A DNA stretch of 6,205 bases from Bacteroidales bacterium UBA5206. Lineage in GTDB: Bacteria > Bacteroidota > Bacteroidia > Bacteroidales > Tenuifilaceae. Positions 6,062 through 6,205 of the stretch are shown here, piece by piece; position 1 is the first letter of the stretch, and every line of letters begins with the position of its first letter. Where the stretch lies: positions 1 to 6,205 of the forward strand of contig DHVO01000156.1 in NCBI GenBank assembly GCA_002412705.1, given 5' to 3'. Under the pieces are notes generated by a model that saw nothing but the letters and a program-made list of their open reading frames with translations, was not told the origin of the DNA and searched no databases. The translations under genes and the position numbers were made by a program.

Positions 6062-6205
6062 ATGATTAAGTTCCATTTTCTACTGGCTCTTCGTAATATG
6101 ATGAGGAATAAGCTTTTCTCGTTTATAACCATACTGGGGCTAGCAACAGGCCTAACCGTTACCCTTTTGCTAACCATTTACGTAAGGCACGAGTTTAGCT
6201 ACAAC
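6062..6205 (+). CDS. ABC transporter permease, FtsX/MacB type (N-terminal 48 codons; continues past window)
   Basis: The frame opens at ATG 6062 and is uninterrupted to the right edge. The first 48 residues are an amphipathic, basic start (MIKFHFLLALRNMMRNKLFS) followed by a hydrophobic segment (about 19-41, FITILGLATGLTVTLLLTIYV) and RHEFSYN. This is the typical beginning of the MacB/FtsX-type permeases that Bacteroidota carry in multi-gene ABC operons: cytoplasmic helix, first membrane segment, then a periplasmic MacB_PCD domain that lies outside here. Such permeases work with an ATPase and often an RND-type adaptor in export or lipoprotein handling across the envelope. An ATG at 6057 in another frame meets a stop at once, so 6062 is the start. 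The upstream palindrome and sigma-54-like element suggest control by the nearby NtrC-type regulator. Confidence 0.85.
   Translation, partial: MIKFHFLLALRNMMRNKLFSFITILGLATGLTVTLLLTIYVRHEFSYN

Noticed and set aside
1..6205. CRISPR array, tRNA, rRNA, insertion sequence or attachment site
   Set aside because: I saw no regularly spaced repeats, no tRNA-like cloverleaf, no transposase frame and no flanking direct repeats anywhere in the window.

Overview
The window looks like chromosome of a Bacteroidota bacterium, most likely class Bacteroidia. Three things point there: a lysyl-tRNA synthetase with a C-terminal extension past the usual end of the enzyme, Bacteroidota-type promoter sequences (TTG/TTTG, 19 bp, TAnnTTTG), and a start of an FtsX/MacB-type ABC permease of the form common in that phylum. 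The genus cannot be told from the sequence.

Layout. At the left edge is the 3' part of lysS (+), ending in a strong hairpin terminator. Everything from 898 to 5791 is then on the minus strand. In transcription order this is: an Mrr-type type IV restriction endonuclease (5791-4889); an NtrC-family sigma-54-dependent response regulator (4810-3446); its membrane-bound PAS histidine kinase, overlapping the regulator by 11 bp (3456-2128); a class I SAM methyltransferase with an N-terminal zinc ribbon, 23 bp further on (2104-1475); and a small single-pass membrane protein of unknown function with its own promoter (1404-898), converging on lysS. At the right edge a plus-strand ABC transporter permease begins at 6062 and runs out of the window.

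How the parts may work together. The regulator and kinase form one two-component system with almost no extracellular sensor, so the signal is probably sensed in the membrane or cytoplasm. The 270-bp region before the permease holds a 17-bp near-perfect palindrome (TGT-N11-ACA, 5928-5944) and, about 60 bp downstream, an imperfect sigma-54-like promoter (5995-6010). That is the layout expected for enhancer-dependent activation by this regulator, so the permease operon is the best candidate target. The mrr gene lies between regulator and target. It is clearly more AT-rich than its neighbours and looks like a later insertion. No wholly unfamiliar system is visible; the regulator/palindrome/permease circuit is the most rewarding item.
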